DNA of 64,000 nt, from NCBI GenBank assembly GCA_028622995.1, contig JAJQJQ010000017.1, positions 3,410,001 through 3,474,000 of the forward strand. Direction: 5' to 3'. The notes below the pieces were generated by a model that was not told the origin of the DNA, did no database searches, and was given only the letters and a program-made list of their open reading frames with translations. The translations under genes and the position numbers were made by a program. Shown piece after piece: positions 1 through 13,144 of the stretch (position 1 is the first letter of the stretch; every line of letters begins with the position of its first letter). The stretch is from Panagrolaimus kolymaensis. Taxonomy: Eukaryota; Nematoda; Chromadorea; Rhabditida; Panagrolaimidae.

Positions 1-3000
1 AAACTAAACACAACTGTTATTTAAAATCAAGTGAAAAGGAAAAAGTTTCTTGTGACATCAATAAATGTTTTTTTTTATTGGAACATTGTCGTCAATAACT
101 CTTATTCAGTGGGGATAAAAACATAAATATTTATTGAGGGATGGATTGTATCGAATTTGTTTAAAAAAAAAGCAAAAAAAGTATAAACCTGGATAAAAAA
201 AACTGAGACATTTAAATTATTTTCAAAAGAAAATAAGTATTTTAGTGTTAAAAAATTAGCGTATACGAAAATTAAATATCTGTTCTATAAAGATAACACA
301 TCTATCATTTTTACCCTTAAAAAAAATTTCCGTCCCATTTTCTCCAGTATCGTTTTTTTGAAGTGATATCCAAAAAAAATTAGTAATTATTCGTACATAT
401 AACGAAAATATGGACCTATCAAAAGCTGCAATTAAAATTGTTGTTCTAGAAAGTTGTCATTGAATTCAGCTACTAAAGTGATGGAGGCATTAGAAGAAAA
501 AGAAAAAAATAGGAAAGAGAAAAAAAGGATGTTTAAATTGCAACCTATGAACGTAGTATTTTTTAAAGCCAAGACCATTGAAGCTGCTTTTCTTCTATTT
601 GAATGTTTTTTTTTCATGTGCATATAAAAAGGAGGCTATCAAAGCCTGCTAAAAACAACAAGCCGAAGACGACAGAAAAATATATGTGACGTTTTTCCTC
701 TTTACGAATGAAAGCTTTTCCATCAATTTTAGGTTGACTTTTATTTATTTTTTATTTAAATCGCCAGGAGAAATATAGGTAAATAAAAATTGTATTAATT
801 GTAATTGTTTTTTTACTAGTATAGTTGCAAGACATGTTTGAAATCTCTCAGCTATCACCCAGATTCGTGATAAAGCCATTTTTGTTATTAAAAAAAGGCT
901 ATTTTTAGAAACATAAATGATCCTGATTTTGTAGTCATAGAAAGTGAGCATCAATATATAGCAGCTGATTTTCTTTCCTTTTCTCATATTTACAAAAAAA
1001 CACTTTTTAATTCAAACAAATTTAAAGACAGAGATTCTTTTCAAGCATTTTTTCCCTCGGTTGCTTCACCGAAACATCAAAAGAAACTTATGCTTTGATC
1101 GGATGCTTTCTTTATGTTGACTCAATGTTAACCATTCTTTTGCCTCCTTCTGTTTTTATTATTATAAAAAAAACTACATATTTTTTTTCTGACTCTTGAT
1201 TTCAAAATTTTTATATCCTTTTTCAAAAAAAATTAAACACGATTAAAACGTTTACCTATAAATAAATATGTGTTTCAGAAGAAGACTCCCATTTTAGTCC
1301 ACCTTTTATGCCGCTTCAATAAAGAAAGAGGACTTTAAAATTTATTTTTAAAACTTTGAAGTTTTCACCCACGCTAAATAAAATTATCTCTTTCTCTTTA
1401 AATGGGTGCCCATTATCTCAACCACAAAAAGAGAAGAAGAAGGCAGAAAAGAGGAGAGGAAGCTTTTATGATTTTGTTTTTAAAAAAAACGTGAGTGGAA
1501 AAAGTTTTATTTACTTTAAACATTATTTATCTATCTCATCTTTATTTTTTTGCTTGTTTTTTTACTACACATTTGAAACAAAAAGTTTTCATGTTTGTTT
1601 GAAGTTTTAATTTTGTCTAATTTTTTTAAATATTAAGAAAATCACCTTTTCTTTAAGAGATTTAATTTTGTTTTTTAACGAAAAATTTGTGCCATTTATA
1701 TTGCTAGTATAAATTATTGTTTTTGTTAAAATTTTGCTGACAAGATTTTCCTGTTTATTTTCATTTTTTGTTTTATTTGGTTGAAAGAGATTTATGCCAT
1801 CATGAGTGAGAGCTTGTCGCCTTGTTGTCATCGAATGAAATGGCAATCTAATTACACACGCTTCACGACATCTTCTTATCTGTTTTTCTTTTCTTCTTCT
1901 CTTTCAATGCTATTTTCCTTTTAAACAAAAATACATGTTATTGTAAACTGTTTTTATTTATTTTATCTTAAATAAGTTTAGAGGGAGGAATAACCATCAA
2001 TCAACCAATCCTAAATTTGATTAGCTTAATTTAATTTTATATTAAAGTTTATTATTCTTCCTTAAATTCCGATTTCTTTTATCGTGAAATCAAGCGTGAG
2101 ATAAAATGTTTTATTGTGATCACTTTAGTATTGTATCGAATGCTTTTCGTTGAAATAACATTGTTAATTAATTATAGCTTAAACGTGAAAATAAAGCTTA
2201 AAATCGTTTATATTTTTGCTGTTACAGACTTTTATATGACGAAACCAATAATGCCGCCTTCAATTTTCCGTCAATATTAACTTGAAAGGCACAAGATTGA
2301 CTTTGTCATTTTCTTGTCGTTTTTAAAAGCTGTTTTGATTGCTTTTTTTTCTTCGTTTTTTTTTTTTCGTCCAAAATCAAGTCCTTAAAATTCTCAAGAG
2401 TCTCCTCATTTTTCGGAAAGCAATATTCGTTTTTAGGCTTCAAAAAATAAAATAAAAACTATTTTGTCCTCAAAATTTTTAAAGAAGGGGATCGAGATTG
2501 AGTTGTTGTTAGCCATTTTCTTTTGACGAATAAAAAAAAGAGAAGTTTGATTGGACTTCTCAATAACGACTCCGCTGCCATAGCTGCCATCAACGACATT
2601 CTCGGCAACCACTCACTTAGAGGCCAAAATAACTTACTTGGTGGTATTGCCTTCAGAAGGACAACATCCTAAAACATCCTTCTAATTGAGCCCTCAAGGC
2701 TTTTTTTGTTGGACATCTTTTACTTATACAACAACAACATTATCCCGGGCGGAGTCAATTGAAAAAAAAAATATACGAAAACCAAATGCAACAAAACGAA
2801 AAATAAGAAAAAGGAAAAAAGAGTTATCCGAGTATGAAACGTATTTGGTGCCTTATACTTCATGCTGCTTTTGCTGCCGCTTCATACATTAAAGGTATAT
2901 AATTACTTATTTACTTTACATTATAATTATGGCTGATGTCAAAAACCTATAATATGTTGACAACAGCCTTAAGTTGATAATTTTCATTCCCATTTAAAAT

Positions 3001-3187
3001 TTAAAAAACTCTAAAGTTTGAGATTATGGGATAACTTTTTTTATTACAAAATTTAACTTTTTTTAGAAGATATATTCACAATGATATTTTCAGGTTTATT
3101 AAAGCATCAAAGATTCGCTGCATAATTCTATATTTTTCATCACGCTTTTTTACATTTTTTTGTGGTAAACATTCGTTCAAATTCAAG
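1..3187. other. AT-rich stretch with no supported gene
   Basis: I see no exon chain here. The open frames are short, dominated by Lys, Phe, Asn and Ile codons, and lack paired splice sites with matching phase. The 5' part of the gene whose first recognisable exon begins near 3188 may lie in or before this stretch, since that exon has no usable ATG. A GC-rich 12-mer, ATCCCGGGCGGA, lies near 2743; its first eleven bases recur near 35227. Confidence 0.5.
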
Positions 3188-6100
3188 CGCCACCGGCGGA
3201 GGCGAGCGTTCGCGCAGCCTTCCGCGTCGGGTGGTGCAATCGAAAGCAGCAAGAAAAATTTTTCCTTTCTTAGCATCATTTCGATCTCCACAACCTCGAG
3301 ATAGTAGTAATGTATCCAAAATTGAAGCCACACCAGCATTAAGCCTTGTAACAACGATTGAAAATCTTGGAGAAGAAGTTATTATAGAAGATTCACAGCA
3401 ACCTCATCGATGCACAGCGACGCCATCCATAGTCACAACTGAAACTTTTATTGATGATATTAGAGAAGCAGAAGATGAGGGAACGACAGAGGCACAAATT
3501 TCTGATACTCCATTGGAATCATCGCCTTCGACATCTTCATTACCGAAAGGAGTGAGCATCGCCAAAGTTACAACCATTCCAGAACCATCCGAAATTGCAA
3601 TTGCCGCTGCTGCACCACGCGTTTCAGTTGAATCAGTTCAAGTTATTGCATCGAGTGAAATGATCAATCGAACCGGTGAGATAAAAATATACATTTCTTT
3701 TTTGATTCAAAAGTATTAAAGAAAAATGTTTAGATTCACCAGGTTCTGAACAAAGGAGATATGAACTTAAATGTGGTGACGAATTTTATGTTGTTGATGG
3801 TAAGAAATATTTTTTCTTCCGTTTTTCACCCAAATTTTTTTTATTGTGCCATATTTAGTTCCTTTGGGATACAATTTTTTCGTTTAAATAGCACAAATTT
3901 TCAATGCCATTTTTTGAAAAGCTAAAAATTTTATGAAGTTTACCAAAAATGTTTGTTGTTTGCTGTTATTTTTTAAACGAATTTCTTAATATCATTTTCG
4001 CTGAAATTTAAACAAAATAGTTAGATTACAAACATAGGAAATTATTTAAATTTGAACACATTTTACGCTTTTTCTAGTCAAGTAAGCGACTTTAAATACT
4101 CTCGGTGGTGGAAAACTTTTCGGATGTCCACCAATCTTTTTTTTTAAAATTATTTAATACCTGATTATGGGAAGCTATAAATTTTTTATGAATATTTAAA
4201 ATTTTCTTTAGAACTTTTATAGGTTCGAAAAGATCTTAACGTTATTAATGCAATTAAAAGTTTCCTTCAAGCTGTAAGGAGCAGCAGCTCATAACTTATT
4301 ATTAAGCTTGTGGAAATAAAATGAAGAATATCCAATTTTTAAGATTTAAAAAGTCTCACATCTGGGTGGCTTGATGAGGAGAAGCTATGCTTCATCATTC
4401 TTCTTTTTTGTTGTTTATCCTTTTTTACGAATTTTTATTGCGTTTTTTCTAAACATTTAAAAAATGAAAGACACTTGGGACAACTTGAATGTGGGCATTT
4501 TTCCCTAGTTGTGTTAATTGAATATTTCTCCGCTCTTTTGTTTGGGAACCCTGCATTACTTCTCTCATTCAGCTAAACCTTTATCTGTATGCTTTTTTGG
4601 GGAAAAAATAAAGACGAAAGAGTAACACAATTTTCTTACTGCTTTAAAACAAAAAATAAATAAAAATTTGTCACACGGAGAAACTTTTTTCTGATTTAAA
4701 CTTTTAGCTGATTTTTTGGTTGGCTATTCAACAAAAAAATGAAGTACGGATGTTGATTTCCTGTAAGCAGTCGTCGGATTTTTTTAAAATTGCCTTTTTT
4801 GACATTTTATTTCGGGGGTCAATTATTCCTTTAGTTTTGACATCGTTAAAGCGCGCATCTAAGCCTCCCTTTTTTTATACATCAACGCAGCTTCTAAAAT
4901 TTTTTGAACAACAAAAAATAAGAAACGAGCTTTTTCCGTTGACTTCTTCAAAAAGAATTTTTTGACTTTCTCAGAAAAAAAAAAAGAAATTTCAAATCAT
5001 TTTTTGTTGTAACCATTTTATTTTGCTGTGTTTGTAAAAATCCTTTCCATCTAAATAAAGTAGTATGAATGTTTACTTACCGTGAAATAATTTTTTATTA
5101 ATAATTTAAATTTAAGTGGATCAAAGGCGTGGACGACCATTTACCCTATATAAAAAGCAAGAATCCATCACACGTCCGCCTCCGGGCTATAAAATGGGCC
5201 AACAAGGTTCTGGCCAAAAAGGAGAAAATAGCAGTAGCAGTAATAATAAGAAGAATAATGATGAACTTGAGATAGAAGCTTTGGCACAAGCTTCTAAAAC
5301 TGACGCAGCATTAAAAACTTTGTCAAAGTAAGTGAAAAATGGGTTATGGGTTTCAATTTACCATATTGATAAATATATGCTTATATACACACGAAGAAGC
5401 AATTTATATGATTCTTCTTCTTTCTTTTTTTTTCTAGCATTTAACCTTCTTCTCCCACTCATCATTGCCCTCATGGGAAAAGTAACCCCATACTTAAAGA
5501 CCATTTAGCATTTCTAAAAAAAATAGTAATGCTTCTTCTTTCCATTTTTTTGTTTGTTGCGTTTCTTCCTTCAACAACTTTTTGCCTCCTCCTCTTCCTT
5601 GCTTGCAGCACTATTTTGTTTTGTCGGACTTTGATAAATTTCTCAAATTTCTGTTAAACTCTGATTTCAACTCCTTCTTTCTTTTTCTTGGACTTATTTC
5701 CTTCTGTTCTTTGTCTTGAATCAATTTTCGCTTATTTATGCCTTTTATTTTATTCTTCTTCGTCATTTTGTCTATTTCTCTCTCTCCCGTTTTAAGTAGT
5801 GCCTTGCCCTAAAGCTAAAAACAATAATAATGTTTCACGCGTGCGTGAACATCTTTTTTTGTGACTCGCTTCTTCTTTATTTTTTTTGGGTGAGGATGAG
5901 AATAAAGCGCTCAATTTAAGCAAGCATTTGAACAAGTGAGGAGCTCCTTAAGAATAGCCAAATATTTATGAAACTTTATTTTTGGCTTTATTTTTGGGAG
6001 AAAAAAATAAAGCAAAGCCATAAATTTCTTGATTTTTTTTATTCATCGCTTTTATTATAAGTGATTGGGAGACCATGATTTTTGTTTTTAATGTGATATT

Positions 6101-6581
6101 TTATGCTTCAGCGAATAATAATAATTTTAATTTAACTCGTGTGCATTTTTTTCTTTAAATTTTTAAGGCTATTAAAAACTCCTTGAAGATTAGTTTTAAA
6201 TTATTTGACCCATTAATTTTTGGAAGAAATGGGTTCTCTTATGGCGGCTTTATTGCTTTTTTCCTATATGAATTGAATATAAATTTAGATTTGGTTAAAG
6301 TGTCTAAGGGTGATGCCGGAATTTAGTCCTTTAGCACTTTTTTAAATTATTGATTAACTAATGAATGTTTATCATTTTGATAATCGACAAGATTTCAATA
6401 CAAAATTAGCTTAATATCAACTTTTGAAACTCAATTTAAAGAGCTCAAACATCAGTAGCCATTGTTATTCAAAAATTTTGACTTCCTTTTTTTAACCTTA
6501 AAAATTTATTCTTCTTTGTACTTTTGCAGTTATCAGTTTATTCTGTCACCTCCAGGATTAACTCCACTTTTTAATAAATAA
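3188..6581 (+). CDS. Unknown Ser/Thr/Pro-rich protein, 5' end missing
   Basis: Four exons join in phase: about 3188-3675, 3734-3799, 5117-5327 and 6530-6581. Each has a GT donor and an AG acceptor, and the last is preceded by a good acceptor (CTTTTGCAG). The protein ends PLFNK and then TAA at 6579, and the AATAAA signals overlapping this stop suggest the transcript ends close by. The first exon is rich in Ser, Thr, Pro, Glu and Ala and looks disordered. The later part has a short ordered-looking piece (ELKCGDEFYVVD, then a basic stretch) and a poly-Ser/Asn run. I do not recognise the family. The first exon has no ATG before the Met at about 3660 and its frame is closed by a stop at 3123, so an upstream exon must supply the start. 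The exact acceptor near 3188 is uncertain. Its end leaves it separate from the PDE1 gene downstream. Confidence 0.55.
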
Positions 6582-7090
6582 AAAAAAGAATATTTAAAAA
6601 TTGCAAAACAAAAAAAGATTATGACTCTTTGGCTTACAATCTGTGCCTATCTTTTTTCTTCTTACCCATTTCTCTTTCGAACAAACTTTTAAGAAAAAAA
6701 AACATACATACATGTTTCGAATACTTTTGTTGCCGCCAGGTTGAAAAGATATTGAACAACAATGACATAAAAAAAAAAGATGCAAAAATTTAAACATGAT
6801 GTATTGAACTTAAAGGTTCCGGCATCACCCCCATCTCTTTTGTTAATGGATGAAAGGTATAGATAACACGCGAAAATTGATTTGTTTAACAGCTGACTGA
6901 TGTTCTTTCACCGCAACCGCCATAAGTATTGCTCTTCTTTTTTTGTCTCGCTCACATACTTTTTGTTTTTGTTCCTTGATTTATTTTTTGTGATTTATTC
7001 TTTTTTTCCAAAGGTGTTGCCAAGGAGAAAAAGAAAAACAACTCTTCGATCAATTTTCTTTTCTTCTAGTCGGTTTTTTTAATCTCTCAA

Positions 7091-10000
7091 ATGCGTAAGC
7101 CATTGGGTCCTCCACCTCCAATTCCACCTCGTCCATCAACATCTTCTTCATCCCCACCAATACCAAAAGCCACAGAGGCTTTGGTTCGAAGTTCAACAGC
7201 TGCCATGACTCCTTTAGCTCTTTCATCTCCAATTCAATCGCGAAGAAATTCTTCCATTGTTATTGCTCCTCCACCGCCAAAAAATCCTCCAATGGCTCGA
7301 GCCACTTCACTTTGCTCAAAACAATTTATTTCTAATTTTGAATTAGTTAATGAACTTCGCAATAGGTAAGTAATAAAAAAATGTCAACTCTTTGAAAAAA
7401 ATTTCTATTTCTTTTTGCAAGATAATCGCCGTCTCAGTTGTACATGTATCTACATAAACTTTAAATAACAAATCCTCTTACTACTAGTTTCAAATTAGTT
7501 TTAAAAATTATTTTTTAATTTTTGTTTTATACTAAAGTGTTACTACTTTTTTTCACAAAAGGTAAATAAATAGTTACTGAGATGAGAAAAATTTAAATTT
7601 TTAAAAATATTTATTAACTTGCTCCCGCATTAATTACAAATTTTTAATTTGTCAAAATTATTTATTAAATTTTTCGCCTTTGTGAGCTTTAATTTATAGT
7701 GGGGTGAATTATATTGTAATCAACAAGAAAATTACTATGAACCTTATTTATTTTGGTAACTCATTTTTTAATTAAAAACATTATTTATTGTTTGTTTATC
7801 AAAGCAATTTAGTCTTCTTTCTTCTTTTATTGAATGGGTTATTAATTCTGGCTGTGTACCCATTCGCGATCGGTGCATTCGCGAGACCCATTCGCGATGA
7901 AAAATAGACCCATTCGCGATTTTCATTTTTTTATGGTCGATTCGCGATTTTTATTACCCATTCGCGAGACCTATTCGTGATAAAAAATGGACACATTCGC
8001 GATAAAAAATAGACACATTCGAGACAAAAATTATTCATTTTTGGTAAAGAATTAAATGAAACTTGTTTCTTTCTACAAAATAAATAAAGATTTAATGAAA
8101 TCAAATAACTGCGCATATACGGCATTTTATTATAAACTATTACAAGAAAACGACACAAATTCAATATTGCTTAACAAAACAAAGATAACAATTTCAACAG
8201 TAAAATTCAATTAAAAAATACATTTTTTCTTCTTGACTTATGTGCTCCCAATGCTTTGGGAAGTTATTTTGGGTTTCTGTAATATGATTGGGCAAAAAAT
8301 AGCCAGTTTATTTTGGGAACGAACGTTCCCAAATCAACCAAGGTAGCTTTTTTCGATGATTTATAAATTTTTAGTTTATTTATTACTTTTTTTAGTCGTG
8401 AAGATGAAACAAAAGAACCATAGCGTTCATTTCATATCATACCAATAATCATATAATCATTTACTGCTTAATAAAATTTAATAAGTTATTTCCTTGTTTT
8501 TTTATTTACGAAAAATTTTTCTTTCGCGAATTGATCGTTCGCGAATTGATCGTTCGCGAATTGATGAGTTGGTCACTTGCCAAATAATTCACGATGTGTG
8601 CAACAGAAGAAAAAAAACCGGTAAAAAAACAAGTTATTATTTATTTTTCATCAAAAAAAAGTGAAATTTTTATCATTTAATTCTTTACCAAAAATGAATA
8701 ATTTTTGTCTCGAATGTGTCTATTTTTTATCGCGAATGGGTCTCGCGAATGCACCGATCGCGAATGGGTTATTTGCCATTAATTCTATGTTAGTAAACAA
8801 TTTTTTACGGTCATTTTCTTTTATGTTTCACTAACAACTTCCGTTTTGTCTTTCTTTTTTTCTCTTTTCTTTTTTGTTGAGAGTAGGGTTGTCAAAAAAG
8901 ATTTCCCGCTACAAAGCTTCACAGTGTTTAACAAAGTCTTACAAAGTCTTACAAAAGTTGCTATAACTTTGTTAAACTTTGTAAGACTTTGTGAAGGTTT
9001 GTAGCGGGAAAATTCCCGGGAAATTTCCCGGGAGATTTCCCCAATTTCCCATTTCCCGGGAAATTCGACAACCCTAGTTGAGAGGCATATGATAATCTTA
9101 AGTATGCTAACTCTTTTGTGACTCAATTCTTTTTCTAATTTACTAAAAAACAAAAGCCCCTCTAAAAATGGATTTAAAAACATAAAGTCTCATCACAATT
9201 TTTTTATAAATATTTAAGATATATGTTTTCATCCCACTTTTATTTTATGAATATAGAGATAGTAGAGGTTTCCACGACAACCGTCACCCTTCTTCTCTTC
9301 ATCTCCTCTCTTCCATATTTTCAAAAAAAGAAAGAAGAAAGTGAATTTTTTTTGAGGCTTCAAAGTAAGTCAGTGTATGTCTTCTTCTTCTTCCTGAAAA
9401 AAATAATAGTAACACGCAATTTAGTCATCTTTCATTCAAGTCTACTTTCATCTTCGTCGACGAAGCTACCAATCTTCTTCCTTTCTTCAGCCATATTTTA
9501 TTTAAAAAACTTTTAAATAGTCAGTTTCTCATTTTTATTAATCTCTTTTCTCCTCTCTAAAATTTGCCGTCATTCCTCCAGCTCCACGCTCCCGTACTTC
9601 TCGCCATCAAGGCGGTACAGATCTCAGGACAATGATGATTGTTGGTGATAGTTACGGATTCTATCAGCTTATTTTACGAAAACATGCTTGCAGGTCTTTT
9701 TCATTTTTATAAAATTAAATCTTTAACCTGGGGACTTTTTTTTATTTTTGAGTCTCACTCAAGCAGTCTTTTCTTTTTAGGTTACGATACATTTTGCACC
9801 AACTCAATAGCGGCCAATTGCCTCTTGATGATCTCAAGAAAAATATTGAATATGCCGCCCTCGTCCTTGAAACGGCTTACATGGATGAGACTCGGTTTGT
9901 AGCTTTATTGAAGCCCTTTTATTAACTTCGTTTTAGTCGCATATGTGATAATGACGAAGATGATCTTGCGGAAGTCACACCCGATACAGTTCCAGATGAA

Positions 10001-12159
10001 GTTAGGGAATGGTTAGCAGGTAGGTCGTTGTATATTGCCGATTTTAATGGGTAGATGGGATAATAATAATAAAAACGAAAATTATAGCCACCTTTACACG
10101 CCAGGCCGCTAATTCAAAAAAACGAGAAAAGCCCAAATTTAAATCAGTAGCAAATGCGATTAGAACTGGTATATTTTTTGAAAAGTAAGTTTTTTAAACA
10201 CTTTTTTGAAATGACCTATGAAATATTTTAGAATCTTTCGAAAAACTCAAACAGTATTGGCTCCAATTCCAGCAGAATATGCAAATTATTTAAGAGTGCG
10301 TGATCTTGCATTTTTTATTTTCATAATGTATTCTTCTTACTTTTTATAGAACATTAATAGTTGGGCGTTTAATTCTTTTGAACTCAATGAACTTACGGAT
10401 GGTCACGCATTAAAATATATTGGATTTGAATTATTTAATAGATATGGATTTTTGGAAAGATTTAAAGTAATTTAAAACCTTCTTTGTTCTGTTTTTATTA
10501 GATATAATAATTTTATTTTAGATAAATTATCAAATTCTTGATAATTATCTTCTTGCTCTTGAAAATGGTTATAACAAACATAATAATCCTTATCACAATA
10601 CTGTCCATGCAGCTGACGTCGCTCAAACTTCTCATTTTATTTTAAGCCAAACAGGACTTGCGGTAAAACAAAATAGAAATAAAAAGCTTTAAGCTTTTTA
10701 AATCCAACACGGAAATATAAAAATTTGATTTATTTTTATTTTTAGAGCTCTTTAAGTGATTTGGAAATGCTTGCTGTATTATTTGGAGCACTTATACATG
10801 ATTATGAACACACGGGACATACAAATAATTTTCACATTCAATCCGGGTCACATTTTGCTTTACTTTATAATGATCGAAGCGTATTAGAAAATCATCACGT
10901 TAGTTCGTGCTTTAGAATTTTAAAAGAAGAAGATAAAAATATTTTTGAACGTTTAACTCGAGATGAATTTCGAGAATTACGAAATATGGTGATTGAGATT
11001 GTCCTTGCTACTGATATGAGCACACATTTTGTTCAAATTAAAACTATGAAAAATATGCTCACATTACCTGAAGGGTTTGTTTTTCTGACGTTGTAAAATA
11101 ATCCTAATGATAGCGCTACTTTTTACAAAAGAGTTATTTATGTTTTGGAAAAGCTTTTTAAAATATTTCCTTAAGCACAAATGGGTAATTCCCTTATCAT
11201 TTTCAGTATCATAATTGTTATCAGACGATTAAAACGTACATATTTTAAAGCCATTTTTAAACCTTTTTAAAAAGACAACTTTTTTTCTTTCACTTATTTT
11301 TTGTCTTTCAAAAAATAACATGTCCTTCATAAGCTTCCGTGGCGCAATTGGTTAGCGCGCACGGCTGTTAACCGTGAGGTTGGTGGTTCAAGCCCACCCG
11401 GGAGCGATTACTTTTTGATTATATAAACATATTTAAAATTTAAACTTAATTAGTCTAATTTGAAAAAAGAATTTATTTTTTTATTTTCAGAATAGATAAA
11501 ATGAAAGCATTATGTTTGATTGTTCATGCTTGTGATATTTCACACGCTTCAAAACCATGGGATCTTCATTTTCGTTGGACTGAAGGCGTTTTAGAAGAAT
11601 TTTTCCGTCAAGGAGATCTTGAGGCTTCGATGGGTTTACCATATTCGCCTCTTTGTGATCGACATACAGTTCATGTGGCTGAATCACAAATAGGTTTCAT
11701 TGATTTTATTGTTGAACCAACGATGATTGTTTGCGGGGAAATGTTAACTAAAATGGTTGAACCACTTGTAAGCTTGCCATCCTCTGATTCTCTATTTCCA
11801 CCAGGATCAAATAATGATGGCCGTGATGGATCAGCTGCTTCTTTATCTCCCATTCCTGATCTGTAAGTTTTGAGAAGCTGTGGATAATATTAAATTTACG
11901 CAAATTTTATTTTCATTTTAGTAAAAGTCCAACGGGTTCAAATTCGATACGAAAAATTCCAATAAATTATTTTGGTAAACTTGAAATTCCAAATCCATGG
12001 AATAAACACATGCCGGAAAATAAAGCCCATTGGAGGGAAAGAGCTGTCAACGGTAAATAAACACAGTGCCACTTCGTTTTAAGGAATAAAATTAAATTAT
12101 TTTTAGAAGAGCAAGAACGAAATGCAAAAGCTCAAGCAAATGGGATTTCAAATGGATAA
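7091..12159 (+). CDS. pde-1: PDE1-type calcium/calmodulin-dependent cyclic nucleotide phosphodiesterase
   Basis: The protein hydrolyses cAMP and cGMP in the cytosol; PDE1 enzymes are activated by Ca-calmodulin. Exons are visible at about 7091-7365 (Pro/Ser-rich N terminus), 9582-9693, 9781-9894, 9937-10019, and then on through 10.1-12.16 kb. The segment [12 protein letters not shown]...[14 protein letters not shown] matches the PDE1 N-terminal regulatory region. The catalytic domain shows the metal-binding residues in order: [29 protein letters not shown], then [17 protein letters not shown] and [18 protein letters not shown]. It ends in SNG and TAA at 12157. The 7091 exon ends in phase 2, but the 9582 exon needs phase 1, so a small exon in between is missing from my model or the first exon belongs to an alternative transcript. 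A 21-base in-frame leader after TTCTTCTAG at 7069 could be an acceptor for cis or trans splicing. A tRNA gene sits in the intron at 11.1-11.5 kb. Confidence 0.93.
7858..8769. mobile_element. 912-bp inverted-repeat element rich in TCGCGA
   Basis: The ends are mutually inverted: ACCCATTCGCGATCGGTGCA on the left mirrors the right end, and the match continues through GAGACCCATTCGCGAT. A second inverted block begins with a run of AGACACATTCGAGAC and continues past TTTTTGGTAAAGAATTAAAT. The left arm has several extra tandem copies of ATTCGCGA that the right arm lacks. The centre holds a GGGAACGAACGTTCCC palindrome and three tandem copies of TTCGCGAATTGATCG. There is no transposase frame, so it looks non-autonomous. 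It lies in the large PDE1 intron. The target duplication is not clear. Confidence 0.7.
8884..9076. mobile_element. hAT-like MITE, 193 bp, with 8-bp target duplication
   Basis: The element starts TAGGGTTGTC and ends GACAACCCTA, a perfect 10-bp terminal inverted repeat. It is flanked on both sides by the same 8 bp, GTTGAGAG (8876-8883 and 9077-9084). An 8-bp duplication and a TAGGG-type end fit the hAT superfamily. The interior has long imperfect complementary arms built on ACAAAGTCTTACAAAGTC, plus several CCCGGGAAAT units near the right end. It has no coding capacity. It lies in the same PDE1 intron as the 7.9 kb element. Confidence 0.88.
11333..11406 (+). tRNA. tRNA-Asn (GTT)
   Basis: A complete cloverleaf can be drawn. 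The acceptor stem GCTTCCG pairs with CGGGAGC with one G-T pair, the D arm is GGCGCAATTGGTTAGCGC, and the anticodon loop is CTGTTAA with anticodon GTT. The T arm includes GGTTCAAGC. There is no intron and CCA is not encoded. It lies in the same orientation inside a PDE1 intron, and internal A and B boxes would allow its own Pol III transcription. Confidence 0.95.
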
Positions 12160-13144
12160 TTAATAAATTAATTTCTTTAACATTCCAAAAACAATAGAAA
12201 CAAAAATAATCTCAATTTTATTTTTTTATTTTTTAAATATGTTTAAACGAAAAAAAGAAAACACGCGTAATAATATTTTTGCGGTGCACAAAAATTTGCT
12301 CAAGTAAAAATTAATGGTTTAAAAAAATTTTTGTTTTAAAAAACACCATTTTTGAGCTTTGTTTATAGAAAGAATATTGTTAATTTCGAGGTTAATGATT
12401 TTTTAATTGTATTTTTTTATAGGTTTTTTTAATGTCGCTAAATACATAATACAAATTTTGTAAAATTATTTTCATGAATTCTAACAAACAAATGAAATTT
12501 TTAAATATTTAATTTTTTTGCGAAAATCTTATATTTTCTATTTTGTTTAAAAATGGCTTATCTAGTAAAAAAATTTCCTTTCTTCCTTTCTGAAATTATC
12601 ATTTGATCATAATCTTTGAATTATTGTATTGTATTTTGTTTTCGATAACAGTTTTCTAAATGGATAATGGTGCTTTAAGTTGTAAGCCGTTAAATGGAAT
12701 ATTTTAAGAAGCAGCAAGCTTATAAAAATTTCCACAAAAAGTTAATAATATGAAAAATCGATAATATTATGAAAAGAATGGAAGAGATAGATAAGATATA
12801 TTTATTTGGAGCATCCTCGGACAGTTCAATAAACAATTTTTTATTTTCAAGACATATTTAAAAATCCCCTGATTTCCAATTAAGGACCTAATTTAGCTAC
12901 CACTTATCAAAAGTTGTTTACGAAAAACAACCAATTTGAAAGCATATAAAAGCAATCCAGTTTCTTAATTTTATTCATTGTATGATTTATTTTTTTCTTC
13001 AGTTCATTTTCTCTTCTGTTTTTTTTAATAGAAAAAAATGCTTTACTTTTCTCTGCGTTCCGAATTTTTTTGTTTTTTATTTCGAGAAAATAATTTTTTA
13101 TTTTTACAGATTTTCTTCATTTTTTTTCAAGCTTATTCTTAACT
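12160..13144. other. Intergenic, no gene seen
   Basis: The stretch holds the 3' flank of PDE1 and the upstream region of the first retropepsin-like gene. Possible acceptors just before the 13145 ATG (TTTTTACAG, then TTTTTTTTCAAG) could serve trans-splicing or a short 5' UTR intron. Nothing else stands out. Confidence 0.5.

Noticed and set aside
2686..2892. 68-residue frame with many Thr and Lys
   Set aside because: It starts at a non-ATG codon and has no donor or acceptor that links it in phase to the 3188 exon.
3076..3354. Antisense frames across the first exon of the unknown gene
   Set aside because: They lie opposite an exon that has splice sites in phase with its neighbours. The composition comes from the local GC-rich stretch.
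7858..8200. CRISPR-like or satellite array of ATTCGCGA units
   Set aside because: Unit spacing is irregular, the organism is a eukaryote, and the units are part of a larger inverted-repeat element.
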